Assembly: GCA_024998565.1 (NCBI GenBank)
Contig: JACOEM010000001.1
Span: 580,485-644,484, forward strand
Direction: 5' to 3'
DNA length: 64,000 nt
Source: Nitrospira sp.
GTDB lineage: Bacteria > Nitrospirota > Nitrospiria > Nitrospirales > Nitrospiraceae
Part shown: positions 1 through 8,948 of the stretch, one piece after another
Layout of the letters: every line of letters begins with the position of its first letter
Position numbering within the stretch: position 1 is the first letter of the stretch
Made by a program: the position numbers and the translations under genes
Notes under the pieces: generated by a model
What the model saw: the letters and a program-made list of their open reading frames with translations, nothing else
Told to the model about the DNA's origin: nothing
The model's database searches: none

Positions 1-509
1 AGTGGCGTCAACATCGGAAGAGAGAAAGACAGAAAGGCGTCGAAGCGGGCGGCTAGGGTGGAAGCGGCGCCGGCTGTAATGCCTGCGAGCACAAAGGCCA
101 GAAAGACCTGGTGGGCCGGTGAGGATTCCGGAAACAGCAACAGGGCTGAGGCGCCCCAGCCGAGACCCGCGAGTGTCGTGCCGACCAGAAACGCCCGGTC
201 CCAGCGTTCGATGTTGACGAGCCCCGGCCTGTTGGCCGTGAACGATCGGGCGAGCCCGTATCGGCCTGCCGCGAGGATCAGATGGTACATCAGCCAGACG
301 AGCAGCCGGTCGTGCGGGACGACATGCCAATTGACCGCGATCAGGGCGAGTGCGCAGCCGAGTCCGGCCACCAGCGCGGCCGGCATCGCCTCATAAAGGA
401 GCGTCACCCGTTGCAAGGCGATGCTGCTGTCCCGGGCTAAATCTATGGGTTTGAATAATGGAGAGGTCGACGGAGGCTTTCTGTCGGGGAACGACTGCGA
501 GGAGGACAT
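1..509 (-). CDS. Membrane sensor protein, N-terminal part (3' end outside window)
   Basis: An open minus-strand frame starts at ATG 507-509 (MSSSQSFP...) and runs off the left edge; about 169 codons are visible. A GGGAG lies about 9 bases before the ATG. After a polar N-terminus of about 30 residues comes LQRVTLLYEAMPAAL and then at least four hydrophobic segments near residues 42-60, 68-88, 115-132 and 140-160. This LLYEAMP plus multi-helix layout is typical of the membrane input domains of sensor histidine kinases and GGDEF/EAL proteins. The output domain is not in the window, so kinase versus cyclase cannot be decided. The plus-strand ORF in the same place is its shadow. Confidence 0.65.
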   Translation of the reverse strand, partial: MSSSQSFPDRKPPSTSPLFKPIDLARDSSIALQRVTLLYEAMPAALVAGLGCALALIAVNWHVVPHDRLLVWLMYHLILAAGRYGLARSFTANRPGLVNIERWDRAFLVGTTLAGLGWGASALLLFPESSPAHQVFLAFVLAGITAGAASTLAARFDAFLSFSLPMLTP

Positions 510-554
510 CCGGGTCACTCCCGTCTGCTGCATGGACGAATGCGGCGATCGTGC

Positions 555-583
555 ATTATACGGTGCAGTCTACAAAATTGCCG
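555..583 (-). promoter_or_regulatory. Candidate promoter of the membrane sensor gene
   Basis: Read on the minus strand, a perfect TATAAT (555-560) is preceded at 17 bases by a weak -35 (CGGCAA, 578-583). The expected transcription start would be about 40 bases before the ATG at 509. The -10 is strong and the -35 poor, so this is a candidate only. Confidence 0.35.
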
Positions 584-667
584 ATAGGGATACAATTTTC
601 CTGTTTCATGTCGTCGCTGCTTCGGCTGGTTCTGAACGCGGTGCCAGGCCAAGGTCGTGAGGAGGGG

Positions 668-1324
668 TCAGGTGTCGAGGCTGGAAGGCAGGGATGATTG
701 TCCGTTGACGCGGGCGGTGCCGCGATACATTTCCCCGCCGATTCTTGGGACGCCGGGGAGACAGTAGCGATCAAGCTGTTCCAGCCGCAGGCCTGCGTCG
801 AGTATCAGTCGATCGATGCGGCGATTGAGATTGCAGCCGCAGGCCAGGACGTGTTGCAGCGGGTTGAGTCGGTCCTGCCACCGGGCGATGAGGGGATCGT
901 CGCTGCGGCCATGCTCCAGGAATAGGAAGTGGCCGTCCGGCTTCAGCACCCGGCGAATGTCGCGTAGCGCCCTCGCCGGATCCGGAATGGTGCAGAGGGT
1001 GAAGGTGCTGACGGCGTAGTCGAAGCTGGCAGCGTCATAGGGCAATCGTTCGGCACTGACATGCTGAATGTGAACGGGGAACGAAGCCTGTGCCACCCGC
1101 ACGGCGACTCGATCCGGCAAGAGTGGGGCGGGATCGACGGTGTGCAGAGCGGTCACGGTCGGGGGGTAGTGCGGCAGGTTCAATCCGGTTCCGAACCCGA
1201 TTTCCAGGACGAGTCCATGTACCGGAGTCAGCAGGAGCCGGCGTTCGGTCTGAAACCGTTCGCCCCGGAGCACCCAGTCCATGAGTCGCGGAAAGATGTA
1301 GGTAGCGTACATCGGCGTTGGCAA
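668..1324 (-). CDS. Class I SAM-dependent methyltransferase
   Basis: A 218-residue protein with a Rossmann-type methyltransferase domain. Motif I is VLEIGFGTG at residues 39-47, followed by an acidic residue after the second strand (TVDPAP) and a motif resembling post-I/II (SFDYAVSTFTLCTIPDP, then VLKPDGHFLFLEHG). This belongs to the UbiE/COQ5-like Methyltransf_11 group; the substrate cannot be read from sequence. The PDPARALRDIRRVLKPDG stretch is typical for small-molecule or lipid methyltransferases. It is divergent from leuS and lies in the same direction as the upstream sensor gene, separated from it by about 160 bases with a promoter, so probably its own unit. Confidence 0.8.
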   Translation of the reverse strand: MPTPMYATYIFPRLMDWVLRGERFQTERRLLLTPVHGLVLEIGFGTGLNLPHYPPTVTALHTVDPAPLLPDRVAVRVAQASFPVHIQHVSAERLPYDAASFDYAVSTFTLCTIPDPARALRDIRRVLKPDGHFLFLEHGRSDDPLIARWQDRLNPLQHVLACGCNLNRRIDRLILDAGLRLEQLDRYCLPGVPRIGGEMYRGTARVNGQSSLPSSLDT

Positions 1325-1457
1325 AAGTCTGTGAGGTCGTGCGCGGTCGATATTCGGCGACCGGTTGTTCCGGCATTTGAACAGGACTCGATTCCGGGAT
1401 CAAGAAATAGGGGGACTCTTCACGGTCGAATCGGTCCCTGTTTGTCCCCTCTCGTCC

Positions 1458-1486
1458 TTGTCGCTCCGTGCGGCGTGTGCTAGAGT
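1458..1486 (+). promoter_or_regulatory. Candidate sigma-70 promoter for leuS-lptE-holA
   Basis: TTGTCG (1458-1463), a 17-base spacer and TAGAGT (1481-1486), with TGC just before the -10 (extended -10 type). It lies about 54 bases before the leuS ATG. The same TGC-TAGAGT -10 occurs upstream of the mlaA gene near 30633. Confidence 0.5.
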
Positions 1487-1539
1487 CGTCCGTTCTTTCA
1501 TCGAACACGAACGATTGCCCCGCATATGACGATACCACA

Positions 1540-3975
1540 ATGAGCAAGACATACGATCATCAGGCCCTCGAATCGAAGTGGCAGACCTATTGGGAGACGC
1601 ATCGCCCGTTTCGGGCGCTGGACGATCAGTCGAAGCCCAAATTCTATTGCCTCGACATGTTTCCTTACCCGTCGGGGTCGGGTCTGCACGTCGGGCACTT
1701 GGAAGGGTATACCGCCACGGATATCGTATCCCGCTATAAGCGGATGCGCGGCTTCAACGTGTTGCACCCCATGGGGTGGGATGCGTTCGGATTGCCCGCG
1801 GAACAGTATGCCGTGAAAACCGGTGTGCATCCTGCCATCACCACGGCGCAGAACATTGCGACCTTTAAACGGCAAATGAAGCGAGTCGGGCTTTCCTACG
1901 ATTGGGAACGCGAGCTCAGCACGACCGACCAGGACTACTATCGTTGGACCCAGTGGATCTTTTTGAAGCTGTTCGAACGGGGTCTTGCCTACGTGGCCGA
2001 GGTGCCGGTGAACTGGTGTCCTGCCTTGGGAACTGTGCTGGCCAATGAAGAAATCGTGGACGGCAAAAGCGAGGTCGGCGGGTTCGACGTCATTCGCAAG
2101 CCGATGCGGCAGTGGGTCTTGAAGATCACCGCCTATGCGGAGCGATTGCTGGAGGACCTGACCCTGGTCGAATGGCCGACCAGCACGCTCGAGATGCAGA
2201 AGAATTGGATCGGCCGGTCGATCGGCGCGGAAGTCGATTTTCCCTTGGCCGACAGGACGGGCAATCTGCGCGTGTTTACGACCCGCCCCGACACGCTCTT
2301 CGGTGCGACCTATATGGTTTTGGCGCCGGAACATCCGCTCGTCGACGTGGTGACGACGCCGGAGCAGCGTGAGCAGGTGACGGCCTACTGCGAGGCGGCG
2401 TCCCGCAAGAGCGATCTGCAGCGTCAGGAGCTGGATAAGGCCAAGACCGGTGTGTTCACCGGCGGGTATGCCGTCAATCCCGTGAACCAGGAGCGGCTGC
2501 CGATCTGGATTGCCGACTATGTGCTGATGAGTTACGGCACCGGCGCGATTATGGCGGTGCCGGCGCATGACGAACGCGACTGGGCTTTTGCCACGCAATA
2601 CCATCTGCCGATTCGGGAAGTCATTCACGGTGGGCAGGTCGACAAGGCGGCCTTCACCGACACGGACCGGGGACGTGTCATCAACTCGACCACGCCGGAT
2701 GGATCCTGCTCTCTCGATGGATTATTGCCCAGCGAGGCGATTCCAACAATGACTGCCTGGCTCGAAACCAAGGGCAGGGGCAAGAAGACGATCAATTACA
2801 AGCTCCGTGACTGGCTCTTCGCCCGGCAGCGGTATTGGGGCGAGCCCTTTCCGATTGTGTGGGTCGACGGCGAGCCACGTCCCTTGCCTGAGGAGCAATT
2901 GCCGCTCCCCTTGCCTGAAACCAAGAATTTCAAACCGTCCGGCAGCGGCGAAAGCCCCTTGGCGAATCTCCACGACTGGCTGGAGACGACGGATCCTGTC
3001 ACCGGCAAACCGGCGCGACGGGAGACGAATACCATGCCGCAGTGGGCCGGGTCCTGCTGGTATTACTTGCGGTTCATCGATCCGAAGAATGCCATGCAGA
3101 TGGTCGATCCGGCGAAGGAGCGCTATTGGATGCCGGTGGACCTCTACATCGGGGGCAGCGAACATGCGGTGCTGCATCTGTTGTATAGCCGGTTCTGGCA
3201 CAAGGTCTTGTTCGACGCCGGGGTGGTCAGCACGCCGGAACCGTTCAAGAAGCTCGTGCACCAGGGCATTGTGTTGGGCGAAGACAATCAGAAGATGTCC
3301 AAGTCGCGCGGCAATGTGGTGAACCCGGACGAGATGATCGACCAGTTCGGGGCCGACGCGGTGCGGCTCTATGAAATGTTCATGGGTCCGCTCGAATCGA
3401 TGAAGCCCTGGAGTACCCGCGGTGTGGAGGGGATCACGCGCTTTCTCGATCGGGTCTGGCGGCTGATGATCGGCGACGAGGGCGCATTGAGTCCCGCGGT
3501 CACGGATACCGAGCCGACGCCTGAACAGCTGCGGCTGCTCCATTACACCATCAAGAAAGTCACCGACGATATCGACGCCTTACGCTTCAATACGGCGATC
3601 TCGCAGATGATGGTATTCACGAACGAGATGACGAAACTGGAGCAGCGGCCGCGCCGCCTGCTGGAACCGTTTGTGTTGTTGCTCTTGCCGTTTGCGCCGC
3701 ATCTGAGCGAGGAGTTGTGGGAACGTCTCGGTCAGCAACCGAGCGCCGGTCAGCAGCCATGGCCGCAGTTCGATCCCGCGTTGGTGGTCAGCGACCGGCT
3801 GACGATCCCGATTCAGGTGAACGGAAAGCTCCGGGGAAAACTCGAGGTCGATGCCGGGGCTTCACGCGGGCAGGTGGAACCTCTAGCGAAAAAAGAAGTG
3901 GCTGAATGGCTGCAGGGGAAAGAGCCGAAGAAGGTCATTTACGTCGAAAAGAAACTGATCAACTTCGTGGTGTGA
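1540..3975 (+). CDS. leuS: Leucyl-tRNA synthetase
   Basis: Class I aminoacyl-tRNA synthetase that charges tRNA-Leu in the cytoplasm. I place the start at ATG 1540 ([14 protein letters not shown]), giving 811 residues; the open frame continues upstream to 1468 but without family similarity. The HIGH-type signature is [12 protein letters not shown] (HVGH at residues 50-53) and the KMSKS loop is intact (residues 585-589). The editing CP1 domain is present between them ([12 protein letters not shown] and the [15 protein letters not shown] motif, which carries the conserved editing aspartate region). The C-terminal anticodon-binding and VNGKLRGK segments are present. Length matches bacterial LeuRS. 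lptE begins 4 bases after the stop, holA follows, so this is an operon. Confidence 0.97.
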   Translation: MSKTYDHQALESKWQTYWETHRPFRALDDQSKPKFYCLDMFPYPSGSGLHVGHLEGYTATDIVSRYKRMRGFNVLHPMGWDAFGLPAEQYAVKTGVHPAITTAQNIATFKRQMKRVGLSYDWERELSTTDQDYYRWTQWIFLKLFERGLAYVAEVPVNWCPALGTVLANEEIVDGKSEVGGFDVIRKPMRQWVLKITAYAERLLEDLTLVEWPTSTLEMQKNWIGRSIGAEVDFPLADRTGNLRVFTTRPDTLFGATYMVLAPEHPLVDVVTTPEQREQVTAYCEAASRKSDLQRQELDKAKTGVFTGGYAVNPVNQERLPIWIADYVLMSYGTGAIMAVPAHDERDWAFATQYHLPIREVIHGGQVDKAAFTDTDRGRVINSTTPDGSCSLDGLLPSEAIPTMTAWLETKGRGKKTINYKLRDWLFARQRYWGEPFPIVWVDGEPRPLPEEQLPLPLPETKNFKPSGSGESPLANLHDWLETTDPVTGKPARRETNTMPQWAGSCWYYLRFIDPKNAMQMVDPAKERYWMPVDLYIGGSEHAVLHLLYSRFWHKVLFDAGVVSTPEPFKKLVHQGIVLGEDNQKMSKSRGNVVNPDEMIDQFGADAVRLYEMFMGPLESMKPWSTRGVEGITRFLDRVWRLMIGDEGALSPAVTDTEPTPEQLRLLHYTIKKVTDDIDALRFNTAISQMMVFTNEMTKLEQRPRRLLEPFVLLLLPFAPHLSEELWERLGQQPSAGQQPWPQFDPALVVSDRLTIPIQVNGKLRGKLEVDAGASRGQVEPLAKKEVAEWLQGKEPKKVIYVEKKLINFVV

Positions 3976-3979
3976 TGCC

Positions 3980-4669
3980 GTGGGCCAGGGTGAACGTCAC
4001 AGGAACAACGCAGCACGTGTCGGCCCGGAGGTTCCTGGTCGCGTGGTGTGGCTGATTATGTTCTTTGCGCTGAGTGTCTCGCTCCCCGGCTGTGGCTATC
4101 AGTTTCGTGTGCAGGGCGCCGGTCCCACGGTCGGCGGCGCGCCGGAGACGGCGACGAAGCGGCCGCAGGCGCCACGCCTGGCCATCCTTCCTATTGCCAA
4201 CAGTACCTACGAGGCGAATTTCGAGGTCAAGCTCGCCAATTACCTGCGTCGGGAGTTCTCGGCTGGGGCTGGGGCGGAAATCGTGGGCCCTTCGGCCGGG
4301 GCCGATCTCTATCTGTCCGGACAGATCATGCAGATCACGTTGCCGACCTTGAGTTTCGACCAGACCACAACATTTGAGAGCCGGGTGGAAATGCTCGTGA
4401 GCGTGAGGATCGAAGAGGCCAAAACGAAAAAGGTCGTCTGGTACCAGGTCGCGAAGGGAACCTCTGAGTTTTTTCTGACCCAGGATCTGCAATTCAATCG
4501 GGTGCTGCAAAATCGGGCGTTGGAGCAAGCCGGCCGGTTCGTCGCGGAAGATCTGGCCTCCCGATTCCTGCTCTTTCTGGATACGGGCGAGTTGGACAAG
4601 GCGTTGAAGCGACCGGTGAAAGTCGAGGCTGTTCCGTACGGTGGGGTACAGCCCGGTGTGCCTCGATAA
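3980..4669 (+). CDS. lptE: LPS-assembly outer-membrane lipoprotein LptE
   Basis: 229 residues from the GTG at 3980. The signal peptide is VVWLIMFFALSVSLPGC, with lipobox LPGC, followed by GYQF, the usual start of mature LptE/RlpB. LptE plugs the LptD barrel and helps deliver lipopolysaccharide to the outer surface. The body has the LptE pattern (RLAILPIANSTYEANFEVKLANYLRREF, then repeated strands). A better translational start may be the GTG at 4043, which has GGAGG at 4027-4031 and would put the signal peptide at the very N-terminus. Position between leuS and holA matches the common bacterial gene order leuS-lptE-holA. Confidence 0.9.
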   Translation: MGQGERHRNNAARVGPEVPGRVVWLIMFFALSVSLPGCGYQFRVQGAGPTVGGAPETATKRPQAPRLAILPIANSTYEANFEVKLANYLRREFSAGAGAEIVGPSAGADLYLSGQIMQITLPTLSFDQTTTFESRVEMLVSVRIEEAKTKKVVWYQVAKGTSEFFLTQDLQFNRVLQNRALEQAGRFVAEDLASRFLLFLDTGELDKALKRPVKVEAVPYGGVQPGVPR

Positions 4670-4689
4670 CCAATGGAAAGTTTCTGCGG

Positions 4690-5799
4690 ATGAGCGCTTC
4701 AGTGATGAGTCTGGAACTGCCTCAATCCTTCGCGCGTAGCGGGGTGATGCCGCTGTATGCCGTGGTCGGCGAAGAAGACTATCTCCGGGACCAGTCTGTG
4801 GCCGCATTGCGGGCCGCAGCCTTGGGACCGGCGGCGGATACCGGATTCAATTACGATATTTTCCACGGAGACGACTGCTCGGTTGAGGATGTGCTGGCCT
4901 GCGCGTCGGAGATTCCCGTATTCGCCGAACGCCGCGTGGTGGTCTATAAGTCGGTGGAAAAACTCCCGGCCCGAGAAGGGGAAAAACTCCTCTCCTATTT
5001 CTCCGCTCCGAATGACACCACGACGTTGATCGTGGTGGCCGTCAAGCTGGATGGACGGATGAAATGGACCCAAGCCTTGACGAAAGGCGCGGTGACGGTC
5101 AATTGTGCCCCTCTGCGCGAGGCGCAGCTGTCGGCGTGGATTCGCCAGGAAGCGGCGGCGCTGGGTGTGCGCATCCACGAAGAGGCGACGCAGCTGCTCA
5201 AGGAAGCGGGGAGTGAGTCCCTCTATGCGGTGAAGCGGGAGCTAGAGAAGCTCGCCGCCTATGTGCCGCCTGACCGTACCGTGCAATCGGCGGATGTCGA
5301 GGCGTTGAGAGGGACGGAGTCCGGTGCATCCGTCTTCGATCTCATGAACGCCATCGGGGCGCACGATCATGGGCGGGCATTACGGATCCTTGCGCGAAAT
5401 CTTGAGAATGGAGAGGCTCCGCTCCGGATTCTCGGTGCCTTGATCTGGCAATACCGACGGTTGTGGAAAATGAAGGAGCAGCTCAAATCCGGCGGTCGGG
5501 AAGGGGAGGCGGCCAGGACGTTACGGATGGATCCATCCCGGGTACGCGGGTTTCTAGCGCAATTCGCAGACGCGCAATTGACGCAGACGTTTCACTGGTT
5601 TCTGGAAACTGACTCGAAGCTCAAAGGCGGGAGTGGAAGTGCCCCTGTTCGCGTGATGGAAGACCTCTTGTTCCGACTCTGTGGCCAGCCGTCGAAATCA
5701 GCATCATCCGGAGCGCGGGTGCAACCAGCACCACCGGTCCCGCGCCCGACGGGTTCGAGACCGGTGTCGAATGTCAGAACCGTTACGCGGAAGCGGTGA
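4690..5799 (+). CDS. holA: DNA polymerase III subunit delta
   Basis: 369 residues, full length. The delta subunit of the clamp loader opens the beta clamp. The typical opening is seen (PLYAVVGEEDYLRDQSVAAL), an N-terminal nucleotide-fold without a functional Walker A, then FAERRVVVYKSVEKLP and a C-terminal helical collar domain (RILGALIWQYRRLWKMKEQ). The last 60 residues are a Pro/Ser/Arg-rich tail. It follows lptE by 20 bases, the third gene of the leuS operon, and its 3' end overlaps the convergent rpsT by 17 bases. Confidence 0.95.
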   Translation: MSASVMSLELPQSFARSGVMPLYAVVGEEDYLRDQSVAALRAAALGPAADTGFNYDIFHGDDCSVEDVLACASEIPVFAERRVVVYKSVEKLPAREGEKLLSYFSAPNDTTTLIVVAVKLDGRMKWTQALTKGAVTVNCAPLREAQLSAWIRQEAAALGVRIHEEATQLLKEAGSESLYAVKRELEKLAAYVPPDRTVQSADVEALRGTESGASVFDLMNAIGAHDHGRALRILARNLENGEAPLRILGALIWQYRRLWKMKEQLKSGGREGEAARTLRMDPSRVRGFLAQFADAQLTQTFHWFLETDSKLKGGSGSAPVRVMEDLLFRLCGQPSKSASSGARVQPAPPVPRPTGSRPVSNVRTVTRKR

Positions 5800-6058
5800 G
5801 CGCGTTCACACGCACAGTCAGCCGGGACACGCGGCGCGAGGCCGTATTCGGCTTCAAGACCCCTTTAGTGACCGCTTTGCCAAGAGCTGACGTGGCTTCC
5901 CGCAGGGTGGCCTTGGCTTCATCCGGTTTCTTGGCCGCGATCGCATCCTGAACCTTGCGGAGGATACTACGGACCGAGCTGATAGTGGCGCGGTTACGCA
6001 AACGGCGCTTCTCAGATTGACGGGCACGGCGAATCGTGGATTTGTGGACAACAGGCAT
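5783..6058 (-). CDS. rpsT: 30S ribosomal protein S20
   Basis: 91 residues, basic and helical, with the S20 signature KSTIRRARQSEKRRLRNRA at the N-terminus and KGVLKPNTASRRVSRLTVRVN at the C-terminus. It binds 16S rRNA in the small subunit body. The start ATG (6056-6058) is preceded by AGGAG at a good distance. It converges on holA with a 17-base overlap and is divergent from pyrF. Confidence 0.97.
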   Translation of the reverse strand: MPVVHKSTIRRARQSEKRRLRNRATISSVRSILRKVQDAIAAKKPDEAKATLREATSALGKAVTKGVLKPNTASRRVSRLTVRVNALTASA

Positions 6059-6087
6059 ACGGATTCTCCTACGTTCAAAGCTTGAGC

Positions 6088-6116
6088 TTGTAACATAGGA
6101 TGAGAAGAGAGGTCAA
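6088..6116 (-). promoter_or_regulatory. Candidate rpsT promoter
   Basis: On the minus strand, TTGACC (6111-6116) is followed after 17 bases by TTACAA (6088-6093), about 30 bases before the rpsT ATG. The -35 is close to consensus and the -10 weak. Confidence 0.35.
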
Positions 6117-6173
6117 GGATACTGAAAGGAGTCAGCCGGGCCACGAGGCAACCTCGAGGGCAACGGCGTACAC

Positions 6174-6893
6174 ATGATGACACGGATTGATGCACGAGAT
6201 CGGTTGATTGTCGCGCTGGATGTCCCTTCCGCGGCGGAAGCGGATGCGCTGGTGGCTCGCTTGGGAGACCAGGTGCGATTTGTGAAAGTCGGCCTGGAGT
6301 TGTACACGGTGGCGGGGCCGGACATCGTCCGGAAGCTGGTGGACCGCGGGAAGCGGGTGTTCCTTGATCTCAAGTTCCTCGATATTGAAGAAACCGTCCG
6401 GCGTGCGACGGCCCGGGTCGCCGCGATGGGTGCCACCTTTCTGACCGTCCATGCGAATCGAAAAGCGTTGATGGCGGCGGTGCAGGGACGGGGATCGTCC
6501 GATCTCAAACTGCTGGCGGTGACGGTGCTGACCAATTTCGACGGGGAAGATTTGCGGGAGATGGGCATTCAGCGAAGTGTTCAGGATTTGGTGACGGCGC
6601 GGGCCATGCTCGCGGCCGAAGTGGGCTGCGACGGCGTGGTGGCGTCGGGAGAGGAGCCGCAGGCGATTCGTGCCAAGGTGGGACCGAATCTGGTTATCGT
6701 GACCCCCGGGGTCAGGCCGGCGGGAAAAGGCACGGATGATCATGCGCGAGTGACGACGCCGACCCAGACCATTGCCGCCGGCGCCGACTATTTGGTGATC
6801 GGTCGCCCGATTCGCGATGCCCAGGATCCTCCTGCCGCCACGGCGGCCATCCTGGAGGAAATGCAAGCAGCCTTCGATCGCCGGGGACATTGA
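6174..6893 (+). CDS. pyrF: Orotidine 5'-phosphate decarboxylase
   Basis: 239 residues, TIM barrel, final step of UMP synthesis (OMP to UMP plus CO2). First-strand substrate Asp is at LIVALDVPS (D16). The catalytic D-x-K-x-x-D tetrad is intact at residues 65-70 (DLKFLDIEET; D65, K67, D70). The phosphate-binding region is VTPGVRPAGKGTDDHARV and the final strand DYLVIGRPI. Start ATG-ATG at 6174/6177. Length matches the short bacterial class I enzyme. Confidence 0.97.
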   Translation: MMTRIDARDRLIVALDVPSAAEADALVARLGDQVRFVKVGLELYTVAGPDIVRKLVDRGKRVFLDLKFLDIEETVRRATARVAAMGATFLTVHANRKALMAAVQGRGSSDLKLLAVTVLTNFDGEDLREMGIQRSVQDLVTARAMLAAEVGCDGVVASGEEPQAIRAKVGPNLVIVTPGVRPAGKGTDDHARVTTPTQTIAAGADYLVIGRPIRDAQDPPAATAAILEEMQAAFDRRGH

Positions 6894-7006
6894 CGGTCAG
6901 GTCCCAAGTCGATTCCGTGCATATGATCGGGAATACGGAATGCGTCGCGACTTCGCCCGGCCATTCTACGCAGCAAACGCTGAGTCAGGGTGAGGTCTCG
7001 GGGCGG

Positions 7007-7036
7007 TTGCGACTGTTCTTCTGGGTTTGTTAAGAT
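7007..7036 (+). promoter_or_regulatory. Candidate tRNA-His promoter
   Basis: TTGCGA (7007-7012), an 18-base spacer and TAAGAT (7031-7036), about 25 bases before the 5' end of the tRNA. Spacing and position fit; a GC-rich discriminator follows. Confidence 0.45.
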
Positions 7037-7060
7037 GCGCGTTCCTCGTTGACCTTGTGT

Positions 7061-7138
7061 GGTGGGTGTAGCTCAGCTGGTTAGAGCGCCGGATTGTGGA
7101 TCCGGAGGTCGCGGGTTCGAAACCCGTCACTCACCCCA
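7061..7138 (+). tRNA. tRNA-His (GTG)
   Basis: A complete cloverleaf. Acceptor stem GTGGGTG (7062-7068) pairs with CACTCAC (7128-7134) with one G-U. The anticodon arm is CCGGA / TCCGG with loop TTGTGGA, giving anticodon GTG (7096-7098). The T arm is GCGGGTTCGAAACCCGT. The extra G at 7061 (G-1) can pair with C73 at 7135, the identity element of tRNA-His, and CCA is encoded (7136-7138). Confidence 0.97.
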
Positions 7139-7175
7139 ATGGCTGCGGATACGGATCACTTGAGCGGGTAGCCAA

Positions 7176-7550
7176 ATGACCGGTGGCAACAAACAGGTCG
7201 CTCCATTGGCCCCGCGCTCCTCGCCGGCTACGGTCGCCACTACTTTTCACTTGCGGTCGTTTCGTCGTTTCCCCGTTCAGTGTTCGGTGTATTACTCCAG
7301 CGATGCGCTCCAGGGATCCGGCGTCGCCTGGAACCTCTCCCTCAATGGGTGGCGTATCGACGGGACGCATCCGGTCGAGCCCGGTACGGTCGTGACTCTC
7401 TGCGTGTTTCTTCCCGACCAGCATCCGACCGTGTTTATAGACCGCGCGGTCGTGCGGTGGTCGCGTGGGCAGGAATTCGGAATTGAGGTGAATGAGATCA
7501 AGGCCGATGAGCATGCTCGCCTTGAACAGTTCGTCACAGCTTTAGTCTGA
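7176..7550 (+). CDS. PilZ-domain protein (copy 1)
   Basis: 124 residues, one PilZ domain. Both c-di-GMP-binding motifs are present: RxxxR as RSFRR and the (D/N)xSxxG motif as NLSLNG, followed by strands ending in VRWSRGQEFGIEV. PilZ proteins bind cyclic di-GMP and pass the signal on by protein contacts. No other domain and no signal peptide, so a stand-alone cytoplasmic adaptor is likely. It is the first of three consecutive small genes of this type downstream of tRNA-His. Confidence 0.85.
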   Translation: MTGGNKQVAPLAPRSSPATVATTFHLRSFRRFPVQCSVYYSSDALQGSGVAWNLSLNGWRIDGTHPVEPGTVVTLCVFLPDQHPTVFIDRAVVRWSRGQEFGIEVNEIKADEHARLEQFVTALV

Positions 7551-7711
7551 CCGCTGCCCTTCTCCATTTTTTCTTCCCGATCGGTGAATCCCGAAACGGG
7601 ACTGCCTGCCCTGACGAGAAACTGAATATGCTTGGCCATCCCCAGCGAGTTGAGTAGACTGGGTCCTAGCGAAACTGAGGCGGCGTAGAGCCCTCTCCCT
7701 TGCCGGAAATC

Positions 7712-8056
7712 ATGGCTAAGTCACAGACATCTCGATCCCATTCCCGTGTGCCCGTCAGCTGCTTTCTCTATTATCTTGGGGAGGGCCTGGTTGGAACCGG
7801 CAAGGTCTGCGATCTTTCGGTCAAGGGTTGGCGGATCGACGGGGATAAGCCGGTCACGGTCGGTATGAAACTCACGTTGCGCGTCTTCTTGCCGGACCAG
7901 CCGAAAGCGATTGATGTGGATGGGGTGACGGTGCAGTGGGTGCAAGACCGTGTTTTTGGGCTTGAAACCGTCCGGATGAGCGCCACCGCCCAAGCACGCA
8001 TTCACAAATTTGTGGAGTCAGTGCTCAAGGAGTCGGGATCTTCGCGAGTTGCCTGA
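7712..8056 (+). CDS. PilZ-domain protein (copy 2)
   Basis: 114 residues from ATG 7712 (a TTG at 7700 would add four). RxxxR appears as RSHSR and the second motif as DLSVKG. The segment GWRIDG plus FLPDQ is nearly the same in copy 1, so the two are probable tandem duplicates; the C-terminal half has diverged. Stand-alone PilZ adaptor, probably cytoplasmic c-di-GMP receptor. Confidence 0.82.
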   Translation: MAKSQTSRSHSRVPVSCFLYYLGEGLVGTGKVCDLSVKGWRIDGDKPVTVGMKLTLRVFLPDQPKAIDVDGVTVQWVQDRVFGLETVRMSATAQARIHKFVESVLKESGSSRVA

Positions 8057-8283
8057 TCCTTTGATCCTTCATCGGTTAGTCGTTCGGCTCTCCGCCCTAC
8101 TCTGAGTCCGGTTTGCGGCAAGCCGCTCTCGTTTCCTTGCCCTCTTCCTTCCGTTTCGCCGGCGATACCACGAATTTCCCTGAACAGGATAAGGAGCCTT
8201 GTTCGGAGCGCCCCACCTTTCGGGGACTATCAGGCTATTCGTTGTTTTTCATATTCTGCCGAGGCGTTTGCTTGGAGGAATGG

Positions 8284-8649
8284 ATGGAACAACAGAATCG
8301 CCCGCGTTTTATCGTCGAGTGTACCGGATCCCGTTCCGAAGACGGTTTGTTAGTGTGGAACGGCCGGATGCTCGATCTCTCGATTCCGGGATGGTCACGG
8401 ACCGGCCTCAAAGGTTTACAAGCGGGAGACTTACTCCAATTGCATTTGCATATTCCGGGGCAGCCCAGGCCCCTCTCGGTGAGGCTGGCGACGATCCGTT
8501 GGGCCAGCGAGTCGAAGCTGGGGGTCGATCCCATTCTTATGGATGCCGATGACCAACTTCGTTTAAACGACTTCGTCAGTGCCCACGACACGTCTCTTCC
8601 GTTCAGTACGGATCGGAAAGAACAGATCGTGATTTCCGACGCTGGATAG
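8284..8649 (+). CDS. PilZ-like protein lacking the RxxxR motif (copy 3)
   Basis: 121 residues from ATG 8284, which has GGAGGA a few bases upstream; the frame is open back to 8113 but that part shows no PilZ similarity. The second motif is retained (DLSIPG at the usual place before GW) and the strand pattern VRLATIRWASESKLGVDP matches copies 1 and 2. The N-terminal motif is changed: NRPRF replaces the RxxxR arginines. It may therefore bind c-di-GMP poorly or not at all. The C-terminal tail (STDRKEQIVISDAG) is not shared. Confidence 0.65.
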   Translation: MEQQNRPRFIVECTGSRSEDGLLVWNGRMLDLSIPGWSRTGLKGLQAGDLLQLHLHIPGQPRPLSVRLATIRWASESKLGVDPILMDADDQLRLNDFVSAHDTSLPFSTDRKEQIVISDAG

Positions 8650-8843
8650 CCACCTCGAATTATCTTCCGCTTGGCCTCGTTCTTCTTCCTCACCTGCCGG
8701 CCTGTAGTTCTGCGTACATACGCCTTGCGTCATCGAGGTCTGCTGCCTATCGAGCCGCTGTGTTGTTGGGATGTGTCAGCGAGATGCGGAAGGCGTTCGA
8801 GCGGCGTGGCGGTAGGATTGCTTGACATCATCGGGCAAGATGG

Positions 8844-8863
8844 TGTCTCTTAGCAAAGAGACA
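8844..8863. promoter_or_regulatory. Short perfect hairpin in the 8650-8948 gap
   Basis: TGTCTCTT, loop AGCA, AAGAGACA: an 8-bp perfect inverted repeat. There is no T-run after it, so it is not a canonical terminator. A TTGACA at 8822-8827 lies just upstream but has no convincing -10. The rest of the 299-base gap between the third PilZ gene and the glycosyltransferase shows nothing recognisable. Confidence 0.3.
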
Positions 8864-8948
8864 TTGTCACACACACCAGCCTTTCGCCGGTCCGGTTCGG
8901 TCATGTCATAGATGGTTTGCCAGGGCGGAGGCGTGCGAGATTTGACGT

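Noticed and set aside
58-396. Plus ORF of 112 codons at the left edge
   Set aside because: Antisense to a membrane-sensor reading frame with clear hydrophobic helices and a start with RBS at 509.
1498-3543. Long minus-strand ORFs (376 and 273 codons) antisense to leuS
   Set aside because: Mirror frames of a GC-rich coding gene; no family motifs, and leuS is unambiguous.
6912-6941. ATTCCGT / ACGGAAT inverted repeat before tRNA-His
   Set aside because: Short arms with a 16-base loop; could occur by chance and no T-run follows.
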